The notes: generated by a model from the sequence alone, not told the origin. Positions 1 to 8,516 are shown, counted from the stretch's first letter. The stretch is 42,172 nt of DNA from JANPJV01 sp031425695 (GCA_031425695.1 JANPJV010000312.1:1-42172); one strand, 5' to 3'. Numbers and translations: made by a program.

Positions 1-1
1 A

Positions 2-298
2 TTGTCGGCGATTGAAGTGGCCGATCGAACGGCGATGGACAAGGTGGCGGTCAGCCGCGCCGTCGCCAGCCTGCTCCAGGATGGCCGCATCACCCGCGAG
101 GCCGATCGCGCCGACCGCCGCCGCTCGGTGCTGGCGCTGTCCCTGGCCGGGTTCGCGCTCTATGACCAGATCGCCCCGCTCGCGCTCGAACAGGAACAGC
201 GCCTGCTCGCGGTGCTGAGCCCCGCCGAGCGCAAGGCGCTCGACGGTATCCTGGACAAGCTGGTGACTTTGGGAATTGCCGCGCTGGTGGCGCGGTAG
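2..298 (+). CDS. MarR-family transcriptional regulator, C-terminal part (cut by the left edge)
   Basis: The reading frame is open from the first bases of the window, so only about the last 98 residues are present. The visible part begins in the recognition-helix region of a MarR winged helix (MDKVAVSRAVASLLQDG), followed by the beta-wing (ITREADRADRRRSVLALS) and the long C-terminal helices that form the dimer interface (QRLLAVLSPAERKALDGIL). The DRR arrangement in the wing is typical of MarR proteins, which bind DNA as dimers and usually repress nearby efflux or catabolic genes in response to small phenolic ligands. The target is not visible because the upstream neighbour lies outside the window. 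A small GC-rich hairpin at about 291-313 spans the stop codon. The family is confident; the ligand is unknown. Confidence 0.85.
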   Translation: MSAIEVADRTAMDKVAVSRAVASLLQDGRITREADRADRRRSVLALSLAGFALYDQIAPLALEQEQRLLAVLSPAERKALDGILDKLVTLGIAALVAR

Positions 299-330
299 GG
301 TTCCGCTACCGGCGAGAGCGGGGGGTTCTT

Positions 331-419
331 GTAGGTCATGTTGACCGCGCAGCGGTCGTGTGACACCACACCAGCCCAAAAAGCGTCAAGTAGTCCGCTG
401 CGCGGACAACATGACCTAC
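331..419. repeat. Class 1 palindromic repeat A1 (REP/BIME-like inverted pair)
   Basis: A unit beginning GTAGGTCATGTTG is followed after about 20 bases by its inverse, ending CAACATGACCTAC. Each unit has a short inner hairpin (GTCCGC-GCA-GCGGAC in the right one). The left unit has diverged. GTAG head plus hairpin plus inverted pairing matches known REP/BIME organisation. The remainder of the gap 299-506 shows no gene. Confidence 0.85.
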
Positions 420-506
420 GCCAACCCAGGAACCCGGCCCCCGCGACTGTCCTTCCACACCGCCCTGCGCTAACTTGCGGCCAAACTCTCCTGGCCTCCC
501 TCCCGC

Positions 507-1058
507 GTGTTCTTTCGTCGGCGCGTCCCGCATGAACAAGAATTCCGGCTGCTGATTGAGCGCTGGAGCACGTATGTGCGCAAGACGCTGGTGAGCGTCG
601 ATCCGCGTCGCAACGAGGCGGATTTGCAGGAACTGGAGCAGGAAATCCGCCTGAAGCTGTGGCAAACGCTGAGCCGTGAGAGGACTTGGGACAAACCTGC
701 GTCCTTTATTCGCAGTGTAGTCACGAGCGTTGCGATCGACGCGGCACGTCGGCGGCAAGTGCGCGGGGGAGATTCGGAGCATGTTGGCCTCGAATACCTG
801 GAGCCAACGGTTGCCGGCGACGGGGGCCAGCAAGGAGACGAGCTCGAAGGTCGGGCGGAGCTGCTGTCGGCCCTGGAGCTGCTGAACCGCACCGATGTGG
901 ACAAGGCGCAGGCCGTTGGCCTGCATCTGCAGGGCTTCACCACTGAGGAGATCGGCTCCTTGCTGGGCTGGACCGAAGCCAAGGCACGCAACACCGTTTA
1001 CCGCAGCCTCGATGCACTACGAGAACAGATTGCAGGACCCAGGAACAAGTCACCATGA
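507..1058 (+). CDS. RNA polymerase sigma-70 family (ECF-like) factor
   Basis: This is a 183-residue protein with the two-domain layout of ECF sigma factors. Region 2 runs from about residue 15 to 85; its 2.2 helix keeps the acidic pattern (NEADLQELEQEIRLKLW). After a linker, region 4 lies at about 115-175, where GFTTEEIGSLLGW is followed by the recognition helix EAKARNTVYRSLDALRE. The start is a GTG with no clear ribosome binding site; the ATG at 532 is out of frame, so the true start is uncertain. The stop overlaps the next ATG by four bases (ATGA), which suggests translational coupling with the small membrane protein downstream. By analogy with sigma/anti-sigma pairs the neighbour may control it. 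The signal and regulon are unknown. Confidence 0.8.
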   Translation: MFFRRRVPHEQEFRLLIERWSTYVRKTLVSVDPRRNEADLQELEQEIRLKLWQTLSRERTWDKPASFIRSVVTSVAIDAARRRQVRGGDSEHVGLEYLEPTVAGDGGQQGDELEGRAELLSALELLNRTDVDKAQAVGLHLQGFTTEEIGSLLGWTEAKARNTVYRSLDALREQIAGPRNKSP

Positions 1059-1480
1059 GCACCGAAATCGACCGCACCAACGCATTGACGCAGCTCGCCC
1101 TCGGCACCCTGCCGCTGGAGCAGCGGCGCGCGCTTGTGCAGCAGGGCTTGAAAGACCCGCAACTGGCACGTGAGCTCAAGCTCGCACTGCGCCTCGCGGA
1201 CGAGAGCGCGGATCTCACCCGGGACTGGGTGCGTGTCGCCTCCCAGTCGAGCCAGGACGCGGCCGTGGGCTGGCGTCGCCCACTCGCCGGCATGGTTGCC
1301 AGCCTGGCGGTTGCCGCAGCGGTGATGCTGGTGCCATGGCAGTCGAACACGCCCCCGTCGATCACGACGGTCGCGTTAAGCGAGCAGATGCCGGCCATGC
1401 CCGCCCTGCCGGATCGCATTGGAAACGGTTCCTTCGAGGCCGCTTCAGTGGACAGCATCGGCAGCGGCAGCTTCGAGTAG
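1055..1480 (+). CDS. Small one-helix membrane protein, putative anti-sigma factor
   Basis: This 141-residue protein has a charged, helical, probably cytoplasmic part (1-74), one hydrophobic segment at about 76-95 and a short tail (96-141) predicted to be periplasmic. Its start overlaps the sigma factor gene by four bases. Position, size and topology fit an anti-sigma factor, but I do not recognise the cytoplasmic domain and there is no zinc-type HxxxCxxC motif, so the role is inferred from context. The tail ends with a duplicated motif: RIGNGSFE at 121-128 and SIGSGSFE at 134-141, the latter being the extreme C-terminus. Such an exposed repeat could be a protease or partner recognition site. 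Confidence 0.55.
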   Translation: MSTEIDRTNALTQLALGTLPLEQRRALVQQGLKDPQLARELKLALRLADESADLTRDWVRVASQSSQDAAVGWRRPLAGMVASLAVAAAVMLVPWQSNTPPSITTVALSEQMPAMPALPDRIGNGSFEAASVDSIGSGSFE

Positions 1481-1498
1481 AGGGAGCGTCTTCCACGA

Positions 1499-1627
1499 TC
1501 TGAAGAGCAAAGCATTCTTTCCGCAGATTTACGCAGATTTGGGCGCAGGGCTGAGTGGTCAGGCATCGCCAACCTCAATCTGCTTTTAATCTGCGCAATC
1601 TCCGTAATCTGCGGATAAAAAGCTCTT
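1499..1627. repeat. Class 2 inverted repeat C1 (ACGCAGATTT words)
   Basis: The left arm carries two CGCAGATTT words (1522-1540). The right arm (about 1576-1627) carries AATCTGC words and ends GCGGATAAAAAGCTCTT. The arms pair imperfectly, with outer ends AGAGC and GCTCT. It lies between convergent genes, so the transcript could act as a two-way terminator. It fills most of the gap 1481-1647. Confidence 0.8.
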
Positions 1628-1647
1628 GCCTTTGAGGGCATCAGGGT

Positions 1648-2901
1648 TCAGCTCGAAAACGCTCCCCACGCCGCCCCGCCGACCACCGCCGCCAGCATCA
1701 TCAGGTGCCCGGGCAGGATCTTGAGGAAGTATTCCCTCCCGGAGCGCGCGGCGAGCACCATCTTGGTCAGCATGTTGGTCGAGAAAGCCAACACCAGCGC
1801 CCAGCGTGCGTCCGCAATTTCGAGCGAAGCTCCGGCCACCAGCTGAGCCATCGACAGGGTGACCGCGTGCGCGTCGGCCAGGCCGGCCGTGGCCGCCGCG
1901 ATCCAGATGCCCTTCGGGCCGAGCCAGGCTTTCAGGCCGGCGGAAATGAGCAGCACGCTGGCCAGGATCGCCGCGAAGATCAACGCCTCCTTCGGCTCGA
2001 AAGCGCGTCCAGGCCGGTCGTTGTTGTGGTCGCTACCCGAGCTTGCGCCGCGCGCCAGCACCACCGTGGCGATCAATGCCACCAGCGTGCCAGCCACGAG
2101 CATCGGCCAGACCGCACGTAGCAACGGCAATGAGACGCCGGCGAGCAGGATGCCCATCAGCAATGTGGTGGCGATGCTCGACGCCATCCCCGCCGCCGCA
2201 CACGCGCGTACCCGATTCGGATCGCCCTTGGCGCGCTGGCCCATGGCGGCGATGGTGGCCGAGCTCGACACGAAACCGCCGATGAAACCGGCCAGCGGCA
2301 GGCCGACGCGCGGCCCGACCACGCGCAGCGCGATATGGCCGGCCGCACCGATCGCCATGATCGCCACCACGATGGTCCACAGCTTGCGGACCGGCAAGAC
2401 GCCCCAGGGATCGATGGTCCCGTCCGGCAGGAGTGGCAATACGATCAGCGCCGACGCGAGCAGCAGCAGGCCGTCATGGATTTCCTGCGGCGTCAGCAGA
2501 TCCTGCGAGAGCGTATGCAGCTTCGCCTTGGCGTTGAGGAGGATGGCGATCACCACGCTCAGCGCTGCGGCGAGCCCAGCTTCGGTCTGCGCCAAGGCGC
2601 CCAGCAGGAAGGTCGCCAGCATGGCGATCTCGCTTGTGAGCCCGGGGTCGTCCGCATGCGCCCGTGCGTAGGAGAACAGCGCCGCCAAGCCGATGAACGC
2701 GCCCGCCAGCACCAGGATCGGCACGCCCATGTGCGCCGACATCGCGCCGACCAGCGCGATCAATGTGAACGTGCGCACCCCCGCCGCGCCCCGCGTCGGA
2801 CCTTCCCCTTTCTTCCTCTCCCGCTCGATCCCGATCAACAGCCCGAGCCCCAGCGCAACCGCAAATCCAACGAGGTCTTCGAGCGGCGGTAAATCGATCA
2901 T
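1648..2901 (-). CDS. MgtC/SapB-related, DUF4010-type polytopic membrane protein
   Basis: This 417-residue, very hydrophobic protein has about 12 potential membrane segments. The N-terminal part (about 8-140) resembles the MgtC/SapB domain, with the GIERERKKGEG and GVRTF motifs after the first helix. The C-terminal part (about 165-415) matches the DUF4010 type, including GFVSSSATIAAMGQRAK. The function of the family is not established; MgtC itself is linked to Mg2+ limitation and virulence. I take the ATG at 2901 as the start, preceded by AGGACGAG. An in-frame ATG at 2973 lies inside repeat C2, and the residues it would add (MPLICVNLRNLRKE) are repeat-encoded. Similar C-type repeats bracket the gene on both sides. 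Confidence 0.85.
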   Translation of the reverse strand: MIDLPPLEDLVGFAVALGLGLLIGIERERKKGEGPTRGAAGVRTFTLIALVGAMSAHMGVPILVLAGAFIGLAALFSYARAHADDPGLTSEIAMLATFLLGALAQTEAGLAAALSVVIAILLNAKAKLHTLSQDLLTPQEIHDGLLLLASALIVLPLLPDGTIDPWGVLPVRKLWTIVVAIMAIGAAGHIALRVVGPRVGLPLAGFIGGFVSSSATIAAMGQRAKGDPNRVRACAAAGMASSIATTLLMGILLAGVSLPLLRAVWPMLVAGTLVALIATVVLARGASSGSDHNNDRPGRAFEPKEALIFAAILASVLLISAGLKAWLGPKGIWIAAATAGLADAHAVTLSMAQLVAGASLEIADARWALVLAFSTNMLTKMVLAARSGREYFLKILPGHLMMLAAVVGGAAWGAFSS

Positions 2902-2921
2902 CGTCGCAATCTCGTCCTGAA

Positions 2922-3076
2922 GAGCAGAGCATTCTTTCCGCAGATTTCGCAGATTTACGCAGATTAAAGGCAAAAGATCGTCGCGTTCGCGCGCAGGTTC
3001 CGGTTCACCGGTCGATACACCACTTCTCTTAGCTTCAATCTGCTCTTAATCTGCGCAATCTGCGGATAAAAAGCTC
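2922..3076. repeat. Class 2 inverted repeat C2 (ACGCAGATTT words)
   Basis: The left arm (about 2925-2967) has three CGCAGATT words. The right arm (about 3034-3076) has AATCTGC words and ends GCGGATAAAAAGCTCC. Its left arm nearly repeats C1 (CTGAAGAGCAGAGCATTC against CTGAAGAGCAAAGCATTC), so the two elements stand in the same orientation on either side of the DUF4010 gene. Confidence 0.8.
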
Positions 3077-3091
3077 CTGTTCTTCATCCGG

Positions 3092-4219
3092 CTACGGCAC
3101 AGCCGGCGTTTCCACGCGCGGCGGCGGGCCGTCGATCTTTTCGCCGCGGTTCCAGGCCAGCAGCAGGGTGTAGCCGACGGCGAGCAGGACTGGTCCCAAG
3201 AACACGCCCAGGAAGCCGAAAGCGGCGATGCCGCCGATGACGCCGAGGAAAACCAGGATGAAGGGCAGCTTGGAGCCGCGGCTGATGAGGTAGGGCTTGA
3301 CGATGTTGTCGATGCCGCTGATCACGAACATGCCCCAGATGCCCATGAAGATGGCGGCGCCGTAGCGCTGCTGGGCGACCAGCCAGACCACCGCGGGCAC
3401 CCAGACGAAGGGCGGGCCCATCGGGATCAGCGACATGAAGAAGGTCAGCAGGCCAAGGAAGAGCGCGCCCGGCACCTGCACGATCGAGAACCCGATACCG
3501 GCCAGCACGCCCTGGGCGAGCGCGGTGCCGAGGATGCCGTAGACCACACCCTGGATGGTGCCGCCGGCGACCGCGATGAATTGCCGCGCGCGTGCACCGA
3601 TCAGGCGGGTCAGCGTCTGCCGCAGGCCAAGCGCGAGCTCGGCACCACTGCGGAACACGAAGAAAGCGATGAACACCGAGAAGGCCAGTTCGAATGTCCC
3701 ACGCAGCAGGACGCCTCCGCCGGCGATCGCCGCATTGCGAAGCGGGACGAGGCCACCGCTCGAGACCGCCTCGAGCCCGTCCTCGCTCCCGACCGCGTTC
3801 CAGCGCGTCGCGATTTCGGCACCGACGAAGGGCAGCTCGGCGATCCATTGCGGCAGCGCCGGCAGGCCACGCGCCAGCCAGTCCTTGATCGCCTGCGACC
3901 ACTCACTCACGTTCTCCGCCAGGGTCAGGCCGACCACCACGAAGGGCAGCACCAGGATGCTGGTGACGGTCAGGGTCATCACGATCGCCGCCAGCGTCGC
4001 CCGCCCCCGCAGCTTGACCTCGAGCCAGCGATACGCCGGCCAGGTCGCATAACAGAGGATCACCGCCCACATCAGCGCCGACAGGAAGGGCCGCAGGACA
4101 AAGAAACAGCCGATCACCAGCAGGCTGACCGCGAGCACGCCGAACAGCGGTTCGATCAGGCGATGACGGTCGGAAGGGGGCGGGCGGGATACGGGTGTGG
4201 CGGAAGCAGCGTCGGTCAT
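3092..4219 (-). CDS. AI-2E family (PerM/TqsA-type) transporter
   Basis: This 375-residue membrane protein has the AI-2E family layout: two or three N-terminal helices with ALMWAVILCYATWPAYRWL, a helix followed by a periplasmic-facing segment rich in charged residues (about 100-170), then a C-terminal helix bundle with GGTIQGVVYGILGTALAQGVLAGIGF split over two helices, and the family signature around SLIPMGPPFVW and GIDNIVKPYLISRG. The superfamily includes TqsA (autoinducer-2 export) and sodium or cation antiporters, so the substrate cannot be assigned. The start at 4219 gives MTDAAS; a longer frame to 4294 would run into repeat B1. It is transcribed in the same direction as glyQS but separated from it by the repeat. 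Confidence 0.9.
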   Translation of the reverse strand: MTDAASATPVSRPPPSDRHRLIEPLFGVLAVSLLVIGCFFVLRPFLSALMWAVILCYATWPAYRWLEVKLRGRATLAAIVMTLTVTSILVLPFVVVGLTLAENVSEWSQAIKDWLARGLPALPQWIAELPFVGAEIATRWNAVGSEDGLEAVSSGGLVPLRNAAIAGGGVLLRGTFELAFSVFIAFFVFRSGAELALGLRQTLTRLIGARARQFIAVAGGTIQGVVYGILGTALAQGVLAGIGFSIVQVPGALFLGLLTFFMSLIPMGPPFVWVPAVVWLVAQQRYGAAIFMGIWGMFVISGIDNIVKPYLISRGSKLPFILVFLGVIGGIAAFGFLGVFLGPVLLAVGYTLLLAWNRGEKIDGPPPRVETPAVP

Positions 4220-4269
4220 GGTATGTCGCCTGCGCGGATAGGGCGACAATAGCGGCCGCCCATGCTTAC

Positions 4270-4342
4270 GTGGGTCCGGACCTTGTCCGGACACTTTTCA
4301 TCGAGCCCACGCGAAGAGCGTCCGGACAAGGTCCGGACCCAC
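4270..4342. repeat. Class 1 palindromic repeat B1 (GTGGGTCCGGACC type)
   Basis: An inverted pair: GTGGGTCCGGACCTTGTCC on the left and its complement ending AAGGTCCGGACCCAC on the right, with about 20 bases between. Each arm has an inner GTCCGGAC-type palindrome and a GGAC-CTT-GTCC hairpin. It lies between glyS and the AI-2E permease gene. Confidence 0.85.
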
Positions 4343-4359
4343 GCGATCAACAGCAAACA

Positions 4360-6507
4360 TCACCCCGTCAGCAACGACACGTCCGCCGTCCGCAGGAACA
4401 GGCCCGAAACCCGCTCCAGCAATGCCAGTCGATTGTTGCGCACGCCCACGTCGTCGGCCATCACCATGACATCGGCAAAGAACGCATCCACCGGCGCCTG
4501 CAACTCGGCCAGGCGGGTGAGGCCTTGGATGTACTGGCCGGCGGCGAAATGCGGAGCGGCGTCGGCCTCGGCGGCGTCGATCGCGGCGAGCAAAGTACGC
4601 TCTGCATCATTCTCGAAACGCGCTGCGTCGATCGCCGGCAACGCCGCGATGTCGATACCCCCTTCGCCGGCCTTGCGCAGGATGTTGCGGATGCGCTTGT
4701 TCGCCGCGGCCAGGCTCTGGCAGGCGGGCAGGCGCTTGAACACCAGCACGGCGTTGAGACGGCGATCGAAATCAACCAGGTCATTGACCTTGCGCGCAGC
4801 GACTGCTTCGAAGACGTCGCCGGTGATGCCGGCATCGAGGTAATAGGCGCGGGTGCGGTCGAGGACGAAGTCGATGAGCTCGATGAGCAGTTGCGCGTCG
4901 TCGACCTTGGGTGCGGGCTTGCCGGCGCTGGCCGGGTCGGCTGCCGCGACCTGCTGCAACGCCTGCCGCGCCTGCCCGATAGCGGCGCCGAAAGCCTTGT
5001 CGAGCGGCAGCGAAATGCCGCCTTCGATGAGCGTGCGCGCCAGGCCCAGCGCGGCACGCCGCAATGCGAACGGATCCTTGTTGCCGCTCGGCTTCTGGCC
5101 GGCCGCAAAGATGCCGGCGAGCGTGTCCAGTCGCTCCGCAATCGCGAGCACGCGCCCGAGCGGCGAGGCGGCGATTGGCGTGCCCGCTTGCTGCGGCGCA
5201 TAGACCTCTTCGAGCGCCACGGCGATCTCGGCGGGCTGGCCCTGCGCGAGGGCATAGGCGCGGCCCATCTGCCCTTGCAGCTCCGGGAACTCACCAACCA
5301 CACGCGTCAGCAGATCGGCCTTGGCCAGGCGTGCCGCGGTTTCGGCCTGGGCGGGATCGACGCCCAGCACCGGTGCCAGCGCCCGCGCGAGCGCGATCAC
5401 GCGCTCGGTCTTGGCATGCACGCTGCCGAGCTTCTGCTGGTAGGTGACGGACTTGAGACCTTCGACCAGCCCTGCGAGCGGCGCCTTGAGATCCTGGTCG
5501 AAGAAGAAGGCGGCATCAGCGAGGCGCGGGCGCACCACGCGCTCGTAACCCTTCCGAATCTCGTCCGGATCGCGGCTTTCGATGTTGGCGACGCCGACGA
5601 ACGCCGGCAGCAGGCCGCCGTCGGCATCCAGCACCGGGAAGAAGCGCTGATGGGTCTCGATGGTGGTGATGATCACCGCCTTCGGCAGGCGCATGAAATC
5701 GGCCGGGATCGTACACGCGATCGCGTTGGGCCACTCGGTCAGGTTGCTGACCTCGTCGATCAGGTCGTCTGGCAAGCGGGCGACGCCACCACGCGTGATC
5801 GCTGCGGCGCTCACCTGTGCGCGCACGCGCTCGCGGCGCTGCAGCGGATCGACCAGCACCTGCGCCGCTTCCAGCGCGCTGATATACTCGGATGGCCGTG
5901 CCAGCACGATTTCTGCGGGATGATGGAAGCGATGCCCGCGCGTGCGGCGGCCGCTGTTCACACCGTAGACGCTGGCGCTCAGTACCATCTCGCCGAGCAG
6001 CACGACCAGGCCATGCACCGGCCGCAGGAAGGCAAATTCGTTGGCGCCCCAGCGCATCGGCTTGCCGAGGGGCAGCGCTTCGATGGCCTCGCGCACGAGC
6101 CCCGGCAGCACATCGGCCGTGAGCGCGCCGGGCTTGGTCGTGCGGTGCACGAACCACGCGCCCTTGTCGGTTTCGAGCTTCTCGAGCGCCTCGACCGAGA
6201 CCCCGGCGGACGCCGCGAAGCCGATCAACGCCTTGCTCGGCGCACCGTCGGGCCCGAGCGCGGCGGCGAGCGCAGGACCGCGGCGTTCGGAGGTCTGCTC
6301 TGGCTGCGAAAGCGCGACCTCCGGAATACGCACGGCGATGCGGCGCGGCGTCCACAGCGCTTCGGCACGCTCCGCCGGATGACTGATCCCGGCCTTGGTG
6401 AGACGTGCGGACAGTTCATCGCGCAACCCGTTGGCGAGCCCGGCCACGGCCTTGGCCGGCAGTTCCTCGCACAGCAGTTCAACCAGCAGATCGGCGCCGG
6501 TGCTCAT
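4360..6507 (-). CDS. glyS: Glycyl-tRNA synthetase beta subunit
   Basis: GlyS forms the alpha2beta2 glycyl-tRNA synthetase with GlyQ and provides most of the tRNA recognition. The 715-residue length is usual for bacterial GlyS. It opens with the conserved LLVELLCEELPAKAV segment, continues with GHRFHHPAEI, LVDEVSNLTEWPNAI (seen here as LIDEVSNLTEWPNAI) and ETHQRFFPV, an HD-like middle region, and ends with the DALR-type anticodon-binding domain. Its ATG overlaps the glyQ stop by four bases (6504-6507), so the two subunits are translationally coupled. No T-box or other leader is visible, as expected outside Gram-positive bacteria. Very secure. Confidence 0.98.
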   Translation of the reverse strand: MSTGADLLVELLCEELPAKAVAGLANGLRDELSARLTKAGISHPAERAEALWTPRRIAVRIPEVALSQPEQTSERRGPALAAALGPDGAPSKALIGFAASAGVSVEALEKLETDKGAWFVHRTTKPGALTADVLPGLVREAIEALPLGKPMRWGANEFAFLRPVHGLVVLLGEMVLSASVYGVNSGRRTRGHRFHHPAEIVLARPSEYISALEAAQVLVDPLQRRERVRAQVSAAAITRGGVARLPDDLIDEVSNLTEWPNAIACTIPADFMRLPKAVIITTIETHQRFFPVLDADGGLLPAFVGVANIESRDPDEIRKGYERVVRPRLADAAFFFDQDLKAPLAGLVEGLKSVTYQQKLGSVHAKTERVIALARALAPVLGVDPAQAETAARLAKADLLTRVVGEFPELQGQMGRAYALAQGQPAEIAVALEEVYAPQQAGTPIAASPLGRVLAIAERLDTLAGIFAAGQKPSGNKDPFALRRAALGLARTLIEGGISLPLDKAFGAAIGQARQALQQVAAADPASAGKPAPKVDDAQLLIELIDFVLDRTRAYYLDAGITGDVFEAVAARKVNDLVDFDRRLNAVLVFKRLPACQSLAAANKRIRNILRKAGEGGIDIAALPAIDAARFENDAERTLLAAIDAAEADAAPHFAAGQYIQGLTRLAELQAPVDAFFADVMVMADDVGVRNNRLALLERVSGLFLRTADVSLLTG

Positions 6508-7415
6508 GCCGTCTGCTCCATCCGGGCTTTCGCAGCGCCCGGGAAACCCAGCTTCTCGCGCTGGGCGAAGTACGCTTCGGCCACGCCCTTGGCGATGGTG
6601 CGCACGCGCAGGATGTAGCGCTGGCGCTCGGTCACGCTGATCGCGCGGCGCGCGTCGAGCAGGTTGAAGCTGTGGCTGGCCTTGCAGACCTGGTCATAGG
6701 CCGGCAGCGGCAGGCCTTTGGCAGTCAGCGCCGCGGCCTCGTTCTCATGCGCATCGAAGGCATGGAAGAGCTCGGCGACATTGGCCTCTTCGAAGTTGTA
6801 GCAACTCTGCTCGACCTCGTTCTGGTGGAACACGTCGCCGTAGGTGACCACGCCCTGCGGGCCGACCGTCCAGGTCAGGTCGTAGACGTTTTCGACGTTC
6901 TGCAGGTACATCGCCAGGCGCTCGAGCCCGTAGGTGATCTCGCCCGTCACCGGCTTGCACTCGATGCCGCCGGCCTGCTGGAAATACGTGAACTGGGTGA
7001 CTTCCATGCCATTGAGCCAGACCTCCCAGCCGAGGCCCCAGGCGCCCAGCGTCGGCGATTCCCAGTTGTCCTCGACCAACCGCAGGTCGTGCGTCAGCGG
7101 ATCGATCCCGAGCACGCCGAGCGAGCCGAAATACTGTTCGAGGATGTCCTTCGGCGATGGCTTCAGCACCACCTGGTACTGGTAGTAGTGCTGCAGGCGA
7201 TTCGGATTCTCGCCATAACGCCCATCGGTCGGCCGCCGCGACGGCTGTACATAAGCCGCATTCCATGGCTCTGGCCCGAGGCTGCGAAGAAACGTCGCCG
7301 GATGAAAAGTCCCCGCACCCACCTCGGTATCAAGTGGCTGGATCAACACACACCCACGCTCCGCCCAATAGGCATTCAAGCGCGTGATCATTTCCTGGAA
7401 AGTCGGGGCAGACAT
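6504..7415 (-). CDS. glyQ: Glycyl-tRNA synthetase alpha subunit
   Basis: GlyQ carries the catalytic class II core that activates glycine and charges tRNA-Gly in the cytoplasm. The 303-residue product shows the almost invariant family sequence: TFQEMITRLNAYWAERGC, GAGTFHPATFLR, PWNAAYVQPSRRPTDGRYG, NRLQHYYQYQVVLKPSP, FGSLGVLGIDPLTHDLRLVE and WLNGMEVTQFTYFQQAGG. I chose the ATG at 7415 because known GlyQ proteins begin near this TFQ motif; the 56 extra codons available upstream are unlike the family and read into repeat D1. It is the first gene of the glyQ-glyS pair. Confidence 0.98.
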   Translation of the reverse strand: MSAPTFQEMITRLNAYWAERGCVLIQPLDTEVGAGTFHPATFLRSLGPEPWNAAYVQPSRRPTDGRYGENPNRLQHYYQYQVVLKPSPKDILEQYFGSLGVLGIDPLTHDLRLVEDNWESPTLGAWGLGWEVWLNGMEVTQFTYFQQAGGIECKPVTGEITYGLERLAMYLQNVENVYDLTWTVGPQGVVTYGDVFHQNEVEQSCYNFEEANVAELFHAFDAHENEAAALTAKGLPLPAYDQVCKASHSFNLLDARRAISVTERQRYILRVRTIAKGVAEAYFAQREKLGFPGAAKARMEQTA

Positions 7416-7500
7416 GGCCTGAGTCGTACTAGCGCGAGGGCGCGCGAGTATACGGGCGCCGCCCCGATCATCGCGAAAACCTCGGCGAGGCCAGGGCCTG

Positions 7501-7716
7501 TGAAAAAAAGCGGGATGGGAAGGAAGCGAAGGAGAAGCAGAAAGGAGGCGAAAGGGAGCAAAGCTTTCTCGGGTGGCTCCCACATCTCAGTTGCGAAGCG
7601 GCGGCTTCTTCAGGATCGGGGCAAAAGTCCCGGTAGCGAGCCCACCCAAAGTTTCCTCGCTTTCCTTCGTTTTCTTTCTGCTTCTCCTTCGCTTCCTTCC
7701 CTTACCGCTTTTTCTG
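7501..7716. repeat. Class 2 inverted repeat D1 (GAAGCGAAGGAGAAGC words)
   Basis: A purine-rich left arm (about 7509-7563, GGAAGGAAGCGAAGGAGAAG) pairs with a pyrimidine-rich right arm (about 7652-7714). The intervening 90 bases contain a nested pairing (CGGGTGGCTC with GAGCCCACCC). This element accounts for most of the 302-base gap 7416-7717. A relative, D2, is at 38611-38772. Confidence 0.8.
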
Positions 7717-7717
7717 A

Positions 7718-8422
7718 TCAGGCGGCGGCCCCGATACTGGCGACGGGTACAACCACCCGCGCCTTCGGCGCGTACTTGCGGTCGAGATAGAGGCCGGCGA
7801 TGACGGAGACGACGACTGGGGCGATCCACGGGATGAGTTGCAGCCAGGGGAGGCCGAAGCTCGCCAGGAAACCATTCAGACCGATGCCGAGGAAGGCCAC
7901 GTGGGTGGCGACGCCGTTGCCGAGCATGGCGCCGTAGTGTTCCTTGAGCCACCAGTTGGGTGCGGCGGGCAGCTTGCGCGCCTGGCGCAGCATGCCGATA
8001 CCCAGCAAGACGCCGACCCAGCAGAAGGTCGAGAGCAGCATGCTCTCCAAGGACAGGCCGATGCCGAAGACCGCCAATCCGGCGACCACGTTGAGCACCG
8101 CCACTTGACGATAGCGGGCGTTGTGGAAGACCTGGATCTCGCGTTTGAGGCGGATGGAGCGCCAGGACAGCCACACGGTGGTGCCCGTGATCACCACCAG
8201 GTAGGCCAGGAAGACGCCGATCCCGGGGCGGTTCTTGGCGAAGAACATGGCGGACATCGGGATGGCTGTGAGCAGGATGCCGAGCATGGCCAGCAAATAG
8301 ACTTTGCCCGTGCGCTTGTGCAGCGGGCTGCCCTTGCGCGCAAGACCGGCGATCCAGAAACTGATCAGGGCCAGGGTGCCGACGCCGACATGGGCTAGGA
8401 CCAGCAGTGCATAAGCTTTCAT
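7718..8422 (-). CDS. DUF2306-like polytopic membrane protein
   Basis: This 234-residue protein has about seven hydrophobic helices. It starts MKAYALLVLAHVGVGTLALISFW, keeps the HKRTGKVYLLAM segment typical of DUF2306-like and related heme-less membrane proteins, and ends in a short basic tail. His residues in helices 1 and 2 (AHVGVG and LHKRTGK) are typical of the family but I cannot say whether they bind a cofactor. The function is unknown. It is divergent from the NarL-type histidine kinase gene across a 144-base gap that contains a small inverted repeat, so the two could share regulation. Confidence 0.65.
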   Translation of the reverse strand: MKAYALLVLAHVGVGTLALISFWIAGLARKGSPLHKRTGKVYLLAMLGILLTAIPMSAMFFAKNRPGIGVFLAYLVVITGTTVWLSWRSIRLKREIQVFHNARYRQVAVLNVVAGLAVFGIGLSLESMLLSTFCWVGVLLGIGMLRQARKLPAAPNWWLKEHYGAMLGNGVATHVAFLGIGLNGFLASFGLPWLQLIPWIAPVVVSVIAGLYLDRKYAPKARVVVPVASIGAAA

Positions 8423-8487
8423 GGCGACCTTCTCTTCGACGATGACCCAGCATCGGCCCGCAGCGGTTTTTCCGGCAGGGCGCTTAG

Positions 8488-8516
8488 GTCACCGCGCAAG
8501 GGTGAGTAAAGTCACC
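8488..8516. promoter_or_regulatory. Candidate operator between divergent genes
   Basis: TCACC and GGTGA form an inverted repeat with a 7-base spacer (8489-8505), followed by a further GTCACC at 8511-8516. The site lies in the divergent promoter gap 51-79 bases upstream of the kinase start at 8567, where a NarL-type regulator could autoregulate. No experimental or family motif is recalled for it. Confidence 0.25.

Noticed and set aside
4195..6618. An 807-codon open frame on the plus strand across glyS
   Set aside because: It is antisense to the unmistakable glyS gene, is Arg/Gln/His-rich with no family resemblance, and results from GC-rich codon bias.
7416..7717. Possible T-box or other leader upstream of glyQ
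   Set aside because: The structure is class 2 repeat D1, with a relative at 38611 next to unrelated genes; T-boxes belong mainly to Gram-positive bacteria and no T-box sequence is present.
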